Assembly (NCBI GenBank): GCA_005885325.1
Contig: VAYX01000131.1
Coordinates: 1 to 5,439 of the forward strand
DNA: 5,439 bases
From: Actinomycetota bacterium
Lineage (GTDB): Bacteria; Actinomycetota; UBA4738; HRBIN12
Direction of reading: 5' to 3'
Positions 5,149 through 5,439 of this stretch are shown piece by piece. How positions within the stretch are numbered: position 1 is the stretch's first letter; every line of letters begins with the position of its first letter. The position numbers were made by a program, and so were the translations under genes. The notes below the pieces were generated by a model. It had not been told where the DNA came from and searched no databases. It saw only the letters and a list, made by a program, of their open reading frames with translations.

Positions 5149-5439
5149 CACGGTGGCGCGTTGGTGGTCGGGGGCCCCGGCGGGGGGCCGAACTCGGCGA
5201 CGGCGGCCTTGGTGGCGTCCGGGTTGATGCACACGTTGTGTTTGAACGGGACCTGGGTCTTGTCCTGGATCGACACGACGTAGTTCACGATGTCGTTGAT
5301 CTGCTGATCGTCCAGGGCCCCGGCGTACCGGATGCTCCAGGACGGCATGAGGCCCCGCCCTTGCTGGACCGTGATGTAGATGTCGTTCAGGCTGTAGATC
5401 AGGACGTGGCCGGTCCAGGGCCCGCCGCAGACGGTGGTG
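5148..5439 (-). CDS. c-type cytochrome, C-terminal part (5' truncated)
   Basis: The frame is open at the right edge and gives 96 residues before TGA 5150-5148. It ends like a class I cytochrome c: a helix and loop lead to QQGRGLMPSW, whose Met (codon 5348-5346) is the expected axial haem ligand. The C-terminal helix LDDQQINDIVNYVVSIQ, typical of these domains, follows. The CxxCH haem-attachment motif should lie beyond the window edge. After the cytochrome fold comes a tail with a second cysteine (KHNVCINPDA) and a Pro-rich end (GPPPGPPTTNAPP). It would carry electrons at the outer face of the membrane, perhaps as the c subunit of a menaquinol-cytochrome c reductase. An ATG at 5348 is internal and not the start, since it encodes the Met ligand. 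Confidence 0.85.
   Translation of the reverse strand, partial: TTVCGGPWTGHVLIYSLNDIYITVQQGRGLMPSWSIRYAGALDDQQINDIVNYVVSIQDKTQVPFKHNVCINPDATKAAVAEFGPPPGPPTTNAPP

Noticed and set aside
5233..5252. TTGTG followed by TTTGAAC in the cytochrome c gene, resembling half a Rex site
   Set aside because: There is no CACAA partner at the required spacing and it is inside coding sequence.
4348..5283. Long plus-strand open frame of 311 codons opposite the cytochrome operon
   Set aside because: It is antisense to two well-supported genes, is rich in Arg, Gly and His, has no recognisable domain or ribosome binding site, and is expected by chance in GC-rich DNA.

Overview
This is a compact, very GC-rich window with almost no non-coding space. 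Third codon positions are nearly all G or C, GTG starts are common and genes often overlap by a few bases. A Rex repressor, a DUF836-type glutaredoxin and an ECF sigma factor with an RskA-type anti-sigma factor together point to an actinobacterium, probably an uncultured, aerobically respiring lineage. That placement is inference. No tRNA, rRNA, CRISPR array or insertion sequence was seen, and no gene-free stretch exceeds about 65 bases.

Left block (1-1870, + strand): the C-terminal part of a TPR-repeat protein overlaps by 4 bases a secreted/membrane NicO-family (RcnA-like) nickel/cobalt transporter. The transporter carries an N-terminal exported domain with an EF-hand-like loop and an internal histidine-rich loop. 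The pair looks like a metal-homeostasis operon that begins left of the window.

Middle-left block (1886-3196, - strand): an ECF sigma factor is followed directly (TGAATG) by a membrane anti-sigma factor of the RskA family with an H-x3-C-x2-C zinc-finger motif. This is a classical extracytoplasmic stress-sensing pair.

Middle-right block (3253-4241, + strand): a small glutaredoxin-like protein is followed by the NADH/NAD+-sensing repressor Rex. Both start at GTG codons with a TANNNT -10-like hexamer just upstream and little or no Shine-Dalgarno sequence, suggesting leaderless transcription. A degenerate Rex-operator-like element lies upstream of rex. A strong hairpin closes the rex gene.

Right block (4282-5439, - strand, entering from the right edge): the C-terminal half of a class I c-type cytochrome overlaps by one base a three-helix membrane protein of unknown function. 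After 12 bases comes a previously easy-to-miss 37-residue single-helix protein with an excellent ribosome binding site. These look like the tail of a respiratory (cytochrome bc or oxidase-type) operon converging on rex. The two small/unknown membrane proteins are the most novel items here.
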